Shown here in pieces: positions 51,233-59,715 of a stretch of 64,000 nucleotides of DNA. A model generated the notes under the pieces. That model made no database searches. It was not told the DNA's origin and saw only the letters and a list, made by a program, of their open reading frames with translations. The position numbers and the translations under genes are program-made. The stretch lies in contig JBBROU010000006.1 of NCBI GenBank assembly GCA_038229055.1, positions 5,565 through 69,564 on the forward strand, in the 5' to 3' direction. Positions within the stretch are counted from its first letter, which is position 1, and the number at the start of each line of letters is the position of its first letter. Origin of the DNA: JANYJA01 sp038229055. GTDB lineage: Bacteria > Acidobacteriota > Terriglobia > Bryobacterales > Bryobacteraceae.

Positions 51233-52474
51233 TTGAATTACCTCGATTCGGTTCAATTTCTCTATTCGCTCGGCAACGAGTTGAAGACGGCGAAGTTCGG
51301 TCTGGAGCGCATCACGGCAGTGCTCGAGGCGATGGGCCGCCCGCACCGGCGCGGACGGTTCGTGCATGTCGCCGGCACCAACGGTAAAGGTTCCGCGTGC
51401 GCCATGATCGCCGGCGGTTTGCACGCGGCGGGATATCGAACAGGGCTCTATACATCCCCCCATTTGCTGGAACCGACCGAGCGCATTCGCATTGATGGCG
51501 TGCCGATCGGGGCCGATGAATTCGCGGCGGCGTTCGATCGGGTGCATGAGACGGCTGAACGAATGCTCGCCGGCGGGAAACTCGATTTTCATCCGACTTA
51601 TTTCGAGACCGTCACGGCCATGGGCTTCTACGTGTTCGCCGAGAGGGCCGTGGATATTGTGGTGCTGGAAGTCGGGCTGGGCGGGCGGCTGGATGCGACC
51701 AACGTGGTGCAGCCTGAACTCTGCGTGATTACGCCGGTCGATTTTGACCATGAAGCGTATCTCGGCAAGGATATCGAATCCATCGCGGGCGAAAAGGCCG
51801 GGATCTTGAAAGCGGGAGCGCCGGCGGTGGTATCGGCGCAGCGTCCGGCGGCCGAGCGCGTGATTCTGCGGCGTGCCGCGGAACTCAGGGTGCCCGTCTC
51901 TCGAAGCGCGGATTGGCGGATAGACGAGTTGGTGTTGGACAAGCGCGGCAGCGACCTTGTGGGCCCATTCCACGTGCGCTGCCCGCTGGCCGGGGAGCAT
52001 CAAGTGGAGAATGCGCGCACAGCCATTGTGGCTCTCGAGCGGATCGGCATCACCGAGGAATCAATTGCGAAGGGCATCGGCGAAACGGTCTGGAACGGAA
52101 GGCTTGAGCGCATTTCCGAAGATCCCGAAATTATTGTGGATGGCGCGCACAACCCGGCCGGGGCGCGCGCGCTCGCGACGTATCTGGACCGATTCTACGG
52201 CGGACTTCCCAAGACTCTGATATTCGGCGCAATGCGCGATAAAGCCGTGGACGAGATCGCGGGCCTGCTATTTCCAAGATTCACGGACGTGATCGTAACT
52301 GCCCCCAAACAGGCGCGGGCATTAGCTCCCGAAGCTTACGCCGAGATTTCAGGCCGGTCGGATTTACGAGTGGCGAAGACCGTCAGTGAGGCGCTCGCAA
52401 TAGCTGAAAAGAGGCATCCGATCTTCGTGACTGGGTCGCTCTTTCTGGTTGCCGAGGCGATGCAACTCGTTTAG
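51233..52474 (+). CDS. folC: folylpolyglutamate synthase / dihydrofolate synthase
   Basis: 413 residues from TTG 51233. P-loop VAGTNGKGSACAMIAGGL, then GYRTGLYTSPHLLEPTERIR and the Mur-ligase-type VVLEVGLGGRLDATNVV. The linker and C-terminal domain contain VDGAHNPAGARALATYL. It adds glutamate to dihydropteroate and folates in the cytoplasm. It sits directly after accD with no strong ribosome binding site before the TTG, suggesting translational reinitiation. Confidence 0.94.
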   Translation: MNYLDSVQFLYSLGNELKTAKFGLERITAVLEAMGRPHRRGRFVHVAGTNGKGSACAMIAGGLHAAGYRTGLYTSPHLLEPTERIRIDGVPIGADEFAAAFDRVHETAERMLAGGKLDFHPTYFETVTAMGFYVFAERAVDIVVLEVGLGGRLDATNVVQPELCVITPVDFDHEAYLGKDIESIAGEKAGILKAGAPAVVSAQRPAAERVILRRAAELRVPVSRSADWRIDELVLDKRGSDLVGPFHVRCPLAGEHQVENARTAIVALERIGITEESIAKGIGETVWNGRLERISEDPEIIVDGAHNPAGARALATYLDRFYGGLPKTLIFGAMRDKAVDEIAGLLFPRFTDVIVTAPKQARALAPEAYAEISGRSDLRVAKTVSEALAIAEKRHPIFVTGSLFLVAEAMQLV

Positions 52475-52490
52475 GCCATACCGGTAAGAA

Positions 52491-52700
52491 ATGTTTGAAC
52501 ACGGAGCTTTCCGGCCCGAATCGCCGCTGGACCTTCCCGAAGGAGCCCGCGTGCAACTTGCGTTCGAATCTAGCGAGGCGGTTGTTCAGCGACTATCTGT
52601 AGAGGAGCGCAGACGTATTCGGCGCTGCGTTACCGAGCGAATGTTCCGGAATCCTTTGCCTGCCGATGCGCCTCGATTCAACCGCAGCGATATCGGGTGA
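52491..52700 (+). CDS. AF2212-like (DUF104) antitoxin
   Basis: 69 residues. FEHGAFRPESPLDLPEGARV fits the DUF104/AF2212-like antitoxin pattern (GxxRPLxxLxLPEGxxV). The C-terminal half is basic and helical (SVEERRRIRRCVTERMFRNP) and may bind the toxin. Its TGA overlaps a GTG that opens a short PIN-like frame, as normal TA pairs do. The toxin seems truncated, so this antitoxin may be an orphan. It follows folC by 16 bases but is unlikely to be related in function. Confidence 0.7.
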   Translation: MFEHGAFRPESPLDLPEGARVQLAFESSEAVVQRLSVEERRRIRRCVTERMFRNPLPADAPRFNRSDIG

Positions 52701-52870
52701 ACGATTTAAAGGCGAATCAAGGCGAATGGCTTCTCACATTGGATGCCTTGTTCGTCGGAACGTGCCTGGATTCGGGGATTGAAACCTTGATGTCCAAGGA
52801 CTTTCGCGTTACCGATGAAGGCGTTGCCTGCACCCCCGCGGATGGCTCCGGGCATGTAAAATGCGACTAG
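52697..52870 (+). pseudogene. probable C-terminal stub of a PIN-domain toxin
   Basis: 57 codons from GTG 52697, overlapping the antitoxin stop. LTLDALFVGTCLDSG and IETLMSKDFRVTDEG resemble the end of PIN proteins (the D-A-x-x-A helix and the TxDxDF-like strand, here SKDF). The N-terminal 70-80 residues with the first Asp and Glu are absent, so it cannot be an active nuclease. The position right after an AF2212-like antitoxin supports the reading. Homology is weak by eye. Confidence 0.4.
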
Positions 52871-52907
52871 CTTGATTGGAATCTCAGACCGGAAAAGGCT
52901 GATCAAA

Positions 52908-54297
52908 ATGAAATTCGGTTCGCGCGCATTTTGTGCAATTCGGGCTGGCAGCCACGATCACAGCCGCATTGGCGGCGCAGGAGGTGAAGAAACCTTCCAG
53001 CTACATGCCCGTCGTAATTGAGGAAGATTTCAGCAGCGTCGTCAAGCGCATGAGCGACGCCAAAGACGGGTTGATGAAGCAACAGCAGGCGCTGCTGGAG
53101 GAAAGATACGACTTAGCCAATCGCCCCGCGCCCGGTGTGACGATGTCTCGCGGCAAGCCGGTGCAAGGCGGCGTGCGGGTGAAGTTGCGCGCTGGAATGA
53201 CATGGGACAAGCTGGCCCGGATGACGCCCGAGGAGGTTCGCGCCGCCGACGCGTTTCCCCAAGGCTTCATGCCGCTCCCGCATCCCAATCATCCTGAAGG
53301 CGGAATGATCTTCCCGAAATTTCACATCGACGAGATCAAGAGGCAAGAGGATCGGGACCTGACGCGCTTCGACCTGGATTTCGATCTCCCGGATCACGTT
53401 CTGCCTGAGTTTCCGCCGCCCTCTATCTAACCACCCGGCCTGATCTCGGGGATGTCTCCCAGGGCAAGTTGGTCACCATCGATAACTTCTTCGGGCTGTT
53501 TTAACGGCATTCTGAACCCCACGCAGATCGAAGGCGTGCGGCTGCTTGTCACGCCCTTTGCGCAGCAGCAGTTCAATCAGACGGAAGACCGCCGCACCCT
53601 GAAGTCGAGTCGTGGTGTCACATGCTTCGATTGCCACGTGAACGGCCACACCAACGGAGCGGCGCATCTGGTGGGCGATATCCGATCGCAGGAGTTCCGG
53701 CATCGCATTGAAACGCCCTCGCTTCGCGGCGTCAATATTCAGCGGCTCTTCGGTTCGCAGCGCGCATTGAAAACGGTTGAAGATTTCACCGAATTCGAAC
53801 AGCGGGCCGCGTATTTCAACGGGGATCCAGTCATTGCCACAAAGAAGGGCGTGAATCCGCTGGAACGGGGCTCGCAGGTTCAGTTCATGGCCGAGTTCGA
53901 AGAGTTACTCGATTTTCCGCCGACCCCGAAACTTGCGGTAGACGGGACGCTGAACCCGAAGCGCGCCAGTGCGGCGGAAATGCGCGGCCAGACCTTGTTC
54001 TTCGGCAAAGCCAAGTGCGGTACGTGCCATTCGGGGTCGTATTACACCGACAACAGCATGCACAACCTGCAAGTTGAGCGCTTCTACAAGCCGCGGCTAA
54101 TCAATAAAATGATGGCCTCAGCCGATGGCCCCATTAAGACGTTTCCATTGCGCGGAATCAAGGATTCCCCGCCGTATATGCGCGACGGGCGCCTGCTCAC
54201 CTTGGAAGACACCGTCGAGTTCTTCAACATCGTGCTGGAGCTTGGATCGAAGCCGGCCGAGAAGTCCGATCTGGTGATGTTTATGCGGGCTTTGTAG
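52908..54297 (+). pseudogene. diheme cytochrome c (peroxidase-like) gene with two or three frameshifts
   Basis: ATG 52908 opens MKFGSRAFCAI, then the signal continues one frame away as LAATITAALAAQE (from about 52940). That frame stops at 53430; one base back, it continues as LYLTTRPDLGDVSQGKL and VTIDNFFGLF. An extra T in the TTTT run at 53499-53502 must be skipped to read NGILNPTQIEGVRLLV. The last frame holds the haem sites CFDCHVNGH and CGTCHSG, and ends LVMFMRAL at 54297. The intact ancestor would be a periplasmic peroxidase-like cytochrome of about 460 residues. Convergent DUF1501 gene follows. Confidence 0.8.
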
Positions 54298-54303
54298 CGC
54301 GTT

Positions 54304-55749
54304 TTACCCGAAAAGCGGCAGCACGGGTTGCCCGTACACTAACGGTCTAGGCTGCTTCAAGTCGTTCAACACTTCCATCTCAGGGTTGATGCCGAGCGCG
54401 TAATAAATCGTGGCGACTAACTCAGCCGGATGCACCGGGGCGTCGGACGGGGCCGAAGCCGTGGCGTCCGATTTGCCGTATTGCACGCCGCGGCGCACGC
54501 CGGCTCCGGCGACGATGGCTGAGTAACAGTAGGGCCAGTGATCGCGGCCATCGGGGGAGTTGGTGTTGCCCGATGTGCTGACACCGAGGCGCGGGCTGCG
54601 GCCAAATTCGCCCGTTACCACCAGCAGCGTGTCCCGGAACATACCGCGCTGCTCCATATCTTCTATCAGCGCCGAGAGCGAGCGGTCGAGCACGGGGCAA
54701 TGCAGATTGCGCAGCGGGCCGAAGTTGGCGGCATGCGTGTCCCACGCCGTCGTTTCGGGGTCGCCATTGGCCACCGACGGCCAGTTCACTTGCACGAACA
54801 TTGTGCCGGATTCGATCAGCCGCCGCGCCATCAACGCGCTCTGGCCGAAGGTGGTGCGTCCGTAGCGATCTCGTAGCTTGTCGGGCTCTTTGTTCAGATC
54901 GAACGCATCGCGCGCTTTGCCGGAGAGCACTAAGTCGTAAGCCTTCTCGTAATATTCATTGAGCGCATACGAGCTGACGGCCTTGTCGAGCTCCTTCATG
55001 GAACCATTGATGCCTTTTAATAGTCCGAAGCGCTCTTTGAGACGCTCGGGCGGCACATCGGCGCGGAGGGTGAGGTCGTCCAGACGGACCTCTTTATTGG
55101 GATCTTGATACAGGCGGTACGGGTCGTATGCCTTGCCGAGAAAACCGGCGGCCCCGCCTTTGCCGATGACGTTGCTTTCCTGCAGCGGGCGCGGCATTTC
55201 GACAAACGGCAGCATGGGCCCGGTGGGCGGTTTTATCTTCGAAATCTGGCAGCCCATGTGTGGGAAGTCGCGCGGCGAAGGCGGCTCGAGCTGGCCCGAG
55301 GGCGACACTTTGTCCGGCGCCCAACCGGTCATCATTTGGTAAATGGCGGCGGTGTGATTGAAGAGGCCCGACGGCGTGTAGGCCATCGAGCGGATGAGCG
55401 TTACCTTGTCCATCTGCGACGCCATCATCGGCATCACTTCGCTGATCTGGATACCGGGGACATTGGTCTTGATGGGCTTGAAGTCGCCGCGCACATTCGC
55501 GGGAGCGTCCGGCTTCGGGTCCCAAATATCGATGTGGCTCGGGCCGCCCTGCAGGAACAGCATAATGACGGATTTCGCGGCGCCGAAGGCTTTGGTGCGC
55601 TGCGCCGGTTCACTCGACGCGCCTAAGGCCTTCCATGACAGGAAGTCCGGCAGGTTCAGGCCCAGCATGGCAGCGCCGCCGACGCGCAGCAATTCCCTCC
55701 GCGAATATCCGTCGCAGGTCCTGCCGGTGCGCCCGGGGATAGAAAGCAT
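54304..55749 (-). CDS. DUF1501 protein, Tat-like signal
   Basis: 481 residues. YSRRELLRVGGAAMLGLNLP is a twin-arginine-like signal. Family blocks: MLFLQGGPSHIDIWDPKP, LLVVTGEFGRSPRLG, GRDHWPYCYSAIVAGAG and HPAELVATIYYALGI. It differs from the three copies at 12-23 kb in these blocks (VTGEFGRSP versus WGGEFGRTP) and has no PSD1 partner next to it. Its only cytochrome neighbour is the broken gene that converges on it. So it probably belongs to a separate DUF1501 subgroup. Confidence 0.87.
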   Translation of the reverse strand: MLSIPGRTGRTCDGYSRRELLRVGGAAMLGLNLPDFLSWKALGASSEPAQRTKAFGAAKSVIMLFLQGGPSHIDIWDPKPDAPANVRGDFKPIKTNVPGIQISEVMPMMASQMDKVTLIRSMAYTPSGLFNHTAAIYQMMTGWAPDKVSPSGQLEPPSPRDFPHMGCQISKIKPPTGPMLPFVEMPRPLQESNVIGKGGAAGFLGKAYDPYRLYQDPNKEVRLDDLTLRADVPPERLKERFGLLKGINGSMKELDKAVSSYALNEYYEKAYDLVLSGKARDAFDLNKEPDKLRDRYGRTTFGQSALMARRLIESGTMFVQVNWPSVANGDPETTAWDTHAANFGPLRNLHCPVLDRSLSALIEDMEQRGMFRDTLLVVTGEFGRSPRLGVSTSGNTNSPDGRDHWPYCYSAIVAGAGVRRGVQYGKSDATASAPSDAPVHPAELVATIYYALGINPEMEVLNDLKQPRPLVYGQPVLPLFG

Positions 55750-55773
55750 TTCAATCTCCTTAGATGGCCGTTA

Positions 55774-56529
55774 TTATATGCCTTTATGGTTGAGCCGGCG
55801 TTTTACGTGTTCGGGAAACACGGCATGGCCGGGTGGCGGCGGGAAGAGGCTATAGAGCGCCTCGAGGCGCTTGCGAAGGTAGCGGCTGGGCAGTTGCCGG
55901 GGGCCGGTTTCAACGTCGATGTCGCAACAAATTCCATGCAGGTAAAGCGTCAGCGTGTCTTCAAGAGCTTGCTTGACGTAATCGCGGAACAGCTTGGTTT
56001 CTTTTCCTTGAGGCCGCGTAAGCCATGCCTGTTTCAGAGTCCAACTCTTCTGATCGACTTCGCCGTGTACCTTGGCGAGCAGCTCATCCCGGACTAACTG
56101 CGAGAAAGTGTCGCGGACCTCTTCGGTGCTGTTCTCGGCGAGCAAGGACGCGAGCGCTCCGTAAAACGCGTAATGATATTCGGACACATCTTCTTCTTTT
56201 ACGGCGAAGAACATAGTGACCTGCCGCCCGGTGTTCACGCGCCTTGCAACAAGCATGTGGGACGGGCGCTCGTAACTAACCTGGTCGCCGGAGCGGCCGG
56301 CTCCGCGCGAAAGATATGGGACCAGGATGAGGTTGACAGGAGGAATTAACTCGAGAAGACGAGGCGGCAACGCGGCGATCGGCTCATGCAAATACTGGCG
56401 CAGATCCTCCTCGGGCATAGCCGGTGTCGCGAAGTAAGAGAACGATGCTCCGAGCGGAATTACTTGCGACCGAAAGCTGTCGGCCAGTTCTTCTACGGAC
56501 ATACGGGATCGATCAATGGCTACAGGCAT
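55774..56529 (-). CDS. protein of unknown function, cytoplasmic
   Basis: 251 residues, no signal peptide or membrane segment. I do not recognise the family. It has a beta-rich middle (INLILVPYLSRGAG, HMLVARRVNTGRQVTMFFAV) and a helical, charged second half (STEEVRDTFSQLVRDELLAK). The C-terminus is basic (KRRLNHKG). It diverges from lpxB with a gap of 23 bases, and an 11-base inverted repeat covers both start codons, so the two may share control. A role near lipid A synthesis is only a guess from position. Confidence 0.6.
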   Translation of the reverse strand: MPVAIDRSRMSVEELADSFRSQVIPLGASFSYFATPAMPEEDLRQYLHEPIAALPPRLLELIPPVNLILVPYLSRGAGRSGDQVSYERPSHMLVARRVNTGRQVTMFFAVKEEDVSEYHYAFYGALASLLAENSTEEVRDTFSQLVRDELLAKVHGEVDQKSWTLKQAWLTRPQGKETKLFRDYVKQALEDTLTLYLHGICCDIDVETGPRQLPSRYLRKRLEALYSLFPPPPGHAVFPEHVKRRLNHKGI

Positions 56530-56566
56530 TCTCGGCTATGCGATTGTAACAGATGATGCCTGTAGC
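56519..56566. repeat. 11-base inverted repeat spanning both divergent start codons
   Basis: GCTACAGGCAT at 56519-56529 pairs exactly with ATGCCTGTAGC at 56556-56566, with 26 bases between. Each arm is the first 11 bases of a gene (the unknown gene, and lpxB counted from its second ATG), so both proteins begin MPVA. It could form a hairpin in either transcript's 5' end or be an operator. Confidence 0.5.
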
Positions 56567-57716
56567 GCCACGTTCCATCCTAGTCTCCGCAGGGGAAGCT
56601 TCAGGCGATTTCTACGCCTCACTTTTAGTGGCCGAACTCCGGCGGAGATGGCCGCGGGCGCAATTTTTCGGATGCGCCGGCGCGAAATTGCGGGACGCGG
56701 GCGTTCGGAATGTGATCGACGCGGAAAGCCTCGCCGTGGTGGGGCTGTTGGAAGTGGTCGGCCATCTTCCGCGCATCTACCTGCAATACCGCAAACTGTT
56801 GGCGGCGATCCGGCGAGAGAGACCGCAACTGGCGATCCTCACGGACTCGCCCGACTTCCATCTCAGGGTTGCGCGAAAGCTGAAGAACTGGGGAGTGCCC
56901 GTGGTCTACCTGGTCGCGCCGCAGGTCTGGGCATGGCGCCGGGGGAGGCTAAAGGCGATGCGTGGGGTGATCACCCGCTTGCTGTGCATCTTTCCTTTTG
57001 AGGAGCGCTATTTTCGCGAGAAGTTCGTGCCGGCGACGTTTATCGGCCACCCGCTGAGCAACCGCGTGCGGCCGGCGATGACAAAGGAGGAATTTTTTCG
57101 GAAACACGATTTGCCGGAGAACCGTCCTTTAATTGCGGTGCTACCCGGAAGCCGGCGGGGAGAAGCGGCTCGCCATCTGCCCGAGTTGTGCGCTGCCGCC
57201 GCGCTTCTGGGTGAATCCGCGACTTTTGTATTGCCCGCGTCGCCCACAATCGGCGCGGCGTTTTTTCGGGCGAAGATGGGCCCGTCGGCGATTCGGGTGA
57301 TTGAAGGAGAAGCATGGGATGCACTGGCGCATGCCGACTTGGCGCTGGCGGCGAGCGGCACCGTAACCATTGAAGCCGCGTTGCTGGGCACGCCCATGAT
57401 CACGTTTTATAAGGTCAATAAGCTTAGCTGGATTCTGGGCAAGCTGCTGGTGCGTATTCCTTTCTATTCCATGGTCAATTTGATTGCCGAGCGCGAAGTG
57501 GTTCCCGAGCTGATGCAGCAGTCGATGACGGGGGCGAATCTGGCGGATGCGGCCCGGGGCTTGCTGCGGGATCAAGGGCGGCGCGCGAAGATGAAAGCAG
57601 ACTTGCGTGAAGTGGCCGGCAAGCTGTGGTCGCAGGGCGATGCGATCGTCAGAGCGGGGGATGAAGTGGTGAAGGTAGCGGAGCAGGCGGCCGTAAGGGA
57701 GGCTCAGGTTGTTTAA
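56553..57716 (+). CDS. lpxB: lipid-A-disaccharide synthase
   Basis: 387 residues, the usual length. SILVSAGEASGDFYASLLVA is the LpxB N-terminal signature. Further blocks: AVVGLLEVVGHLPRIYLQYR, ILTDSPDFHLRVARKLK, YLVAPQVWAWRRGRLKAM, LPGSRRGEAARHLPEL and ASGTVTIEAALLGTPMITFY. It joins UDP-diacylglucosamine and lipid X to give the lipid A disaccharide at the inner membrane, so the cell makes an outer membrane with lipopolysaccharide. ATG at 56553 and 56556 are both possible. Its end overlaps the next gene. Confidence 0.95.
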   Translation: MMPVAPRSILVSAGEASGDFYASLLVAELRRRWPRAQFFGCAGAKLRDAGVRNVIDAESLAVVGLLEVVGHLPRIYLQYRKLLAAIRRERPQLAILTDSPDFHLRVARKLKNWGVPVVYLVAPQVWAWRRGRLKAMRGVITRLLCIFPFEERYFREKFVPATFIGHPLSNRVRPAMTKEEFFRKHDLPENRPLIAVLPGSRRGEAARHLPELCAAAALLGESATFVLPASPTIGAAFFRAKMGPSAIRVIEGEAWDALAHADLALAASGTVTIEAALLGTPMITFYKVNKLSWILGKLLVRIPFYSMVNLIAEREVVPELMQQSMTGANLADAARGLLRDQGRRAKMKADLREVAGKLWSQGDAIVRAGDEVVKVAEQAAVREAQVV

Positions 57717-59691
57717 GTTCTTTGGAGTGCCAGGTGGAGTTACTACGGGAATCATTCTCGCGCTGAGTATGGCGGCGCTCGCTCAGGCACAAGACAAGCG
57801 CACGCGCATCGACGTGGACCATTACGCAATTGACGCGGAGGTGAACGGGCGCACGCAATCGCTGACGGCGCGCGCGGCGGTGCGGTTTATCCCGTTGGAC
57901 GACCGGATCTCGACGGCAACCTTCGACCTGAACAACTCGTTCGCGATATCGAAGATCGTGGACGATAAGGGTCACACGCTGCAATCGACGCGCGGGCAGA
58001 CGGATAACACGGTCGTGGTCACATTCGAGCAACCATTGTCGAAGGGCACGCCGGTGACGCTGACCTTCAACTATGACGGGCATCTGACGGGCAACGAAGA
58101 TTCGCCCGTGTATGGAATCAAGTTCGCCGCCATTCACGAGGACTCGGCCTATCTGCTATATCCGGCGCGATGGTTCCCGGTGAGCGGGTACAGCACGGAC
58201 CGCTTCTCGGCGGATCTGAACATCACGGTAGCGACGGGCAATCGCGTGATCGCGAGCGGCACGGAGACGTCGAAGGCGTCTGGGGACAAGACGGTTTACA
58301 GCTTCCAGTTCCCGCGCGCTTCCTTTCCGGGAAGCATTGCGGTGGTGCGCGGCACGCCGGTGAAGGTGACTAGCGACGGGGTGAGCACCACGGTTTATTT
58401 CCGCGCATCGGGGCAGGATATGGCGCGGGCGTACGCGGATGAGACCGGCAAAATCGTGAGTTACTTCAGCGGGCTCTACGGAGTTCCCCCGATTGCGAAT
58501 CTGACCTTAGTAGAGACCGAAGCTGGTGCGGCGAATGGGTATGCTGCGCCGGGAATTGTTTTCCTGAGCCCTCGCGGGATTGGGACGCAGTTAAACGCCA
58601 AGGTGCTATCAAACGAGGTGGCGCGGCAGTGGTGGGAGGAGTTAGTCTCGCCCGCGACACGGAACCACCTCTGGCTGGAGAACGGCCTGGCCGCTTATTC
58701 GGAAGCGCTCTGGGCGGAGCATTCGCGCGGCGCCGGGGCGCTTGAAGCGCAGATGAAAGATGTGTCCGTGGAAGCCCTGACGGTGGACACGGTGCCCGTG
58801 ATCCAGGCGGGCCGCTTGGAAGATTACTCCCCCGAGTTATGGGCGCTTACCGGCAGCAAGGGCGCGGAAGTTTTGAACATGCTGCGGTATGTGGTTGGCG
58901 ACGAGAAGTTCTACAAGATCCTGAAAAACTACGCCTCGCAGTTCGCGTGGAAGTCGGCGACGACGGATGATTTTCGCAAGGTGTCCGAGGCGGCGGCCGA
59001 GCAGGACCTGAAATACTTCTTCATCCAGTGGATTGAATCGAGCGGCGCGCCGGAATTCAAGATGGACTACACGGTTTTCCGCACGCAAAAGGGTTTCCGC
59101 GTGGTCGGCAAGATCTCGCAGGACCTGGATACGTTCCGAATGCCTGTGGATCTGAAGATCGAGACCGAGGGAAATCCGGAAGAGAAGCGTGTCGAGGTGG
59201 TCGGCACGTCTTCGGAGTTTTCGGTAGACACGTTCGGCAAGCCGAAGGCGGTGACGATCGATCCCAATTCGCGGCTGCTGCGGTATAGCAATGCGATTCG
59301 CGTCGCCGTGGCGATCCGGCGCGGGGAGCAGTTTGCGGAGATCAGCGAGTTCACCGAAGCGCTGAAGGAATATCAGAAGGCGCTCGAGACGTCGCGGAAT
59401 AGCTCGCTAGCGCATTACCGGATTGCGGAGGTCTTCTTCCTGCAGAATAACTATCAGTCGGCGGCGAATGAATTCCGCGAGGCCCTGAATGGGGACTTAG
59501 ATCCGAAGTGGGTCGAGGTCTGGGCGCATATCAACTTAGGAAAGATTTTTGATATCACCGGGCAGCGGGATCGCGCGGTGAATGAGTACAAGCTTGCCGA
59601 GCGGACGCGGGACAATACACAGGGCGCGCAGGACGAGGCGGGTAAGTATATCCGGAAGGGTTACGAGCGGAAGAAGAGCGAAGGCGCTTAA
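57709..59691 (+). CDS. exported M1 aminopeptidase-like protein, zinc site lost, with C-terminal TPR
   Basis: 660 residues from TTG 57709, supported by GGAGG six bases upstream and a signal peptide ending AALAQAQ. The fold follows M1 peptidases: N-terminal beta domain, then a thermolysin-like domain. Where M1 has HEXXH, this has NEVAR (302-306) in VLSNEVARQWWEELVSP, and the third ligand in WLNEG is altered to WLENG (residue 325 is Asn). The exopeptidase GxMEN motif reads GAANG. All three zinc ligands are therefore replaced, so it should not be a peptidase. TPR-like repeats fill 540-650. It overlaps the end of lpxB. Confidence 0.85.
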   Translation: MFKFFGVPGGVTTGIILALSMAALAQAQDKRTRIDVDHYAIDAEVNGRTQSLTARAAVRFIPLDDRISTATFDLNNSFAISKIVDDKGHTLQSTRGQTDNTVVVTFEQPLSKGTPVTLTFNYDGHLTGNEDSPVYGIKFAAIHEDSAYLLYPARWFPVSGYSTDRFSADLNITVATGNRVIASGTETSKASGDKTVYSFQFPRASFPGSIAVVRGTPVKVTSDGVSTTVYFRASGQDMARAYADETGKIVSYFSGLYGVPPIANLTLVETEAGAANGYAAPGIVFLSPRGIGTQLNAKVLSNEVARQWWEELVSPATRNHLWLENGLAAYSEALWAEHSRGAGALEAQMKDVSVEALTVDTVPVIQAGRLEDYSPELWALTGSKGAEVLNMLRYVVGDEKFYKILKNYASQFAWKSATTDDFRKVSEAAAEQDLKYFFIQWIESSGAPEFKMDYTVFRTQKGFRVVGKISQDLDTFRMPVDLKIETEGNPEEKRVEVVGTSSEFSVDTFGKPKAVTIDPNSRLLRYSNAIRVAVAIRRGEQFAEISEFTEALKEYQKALETSRNSSLAHYRIAEVFFLQNNYQSAANEFREALNGDLDPKWVEVWAHINLGKIFDITGQRDRAVNEYKLAERTRDNTQGAQDEAGKYIRKGYERKKSEGA

Positions 59692-59715
59692 GCTGTCGCT
59701 CTCCTTCCGCTAACC

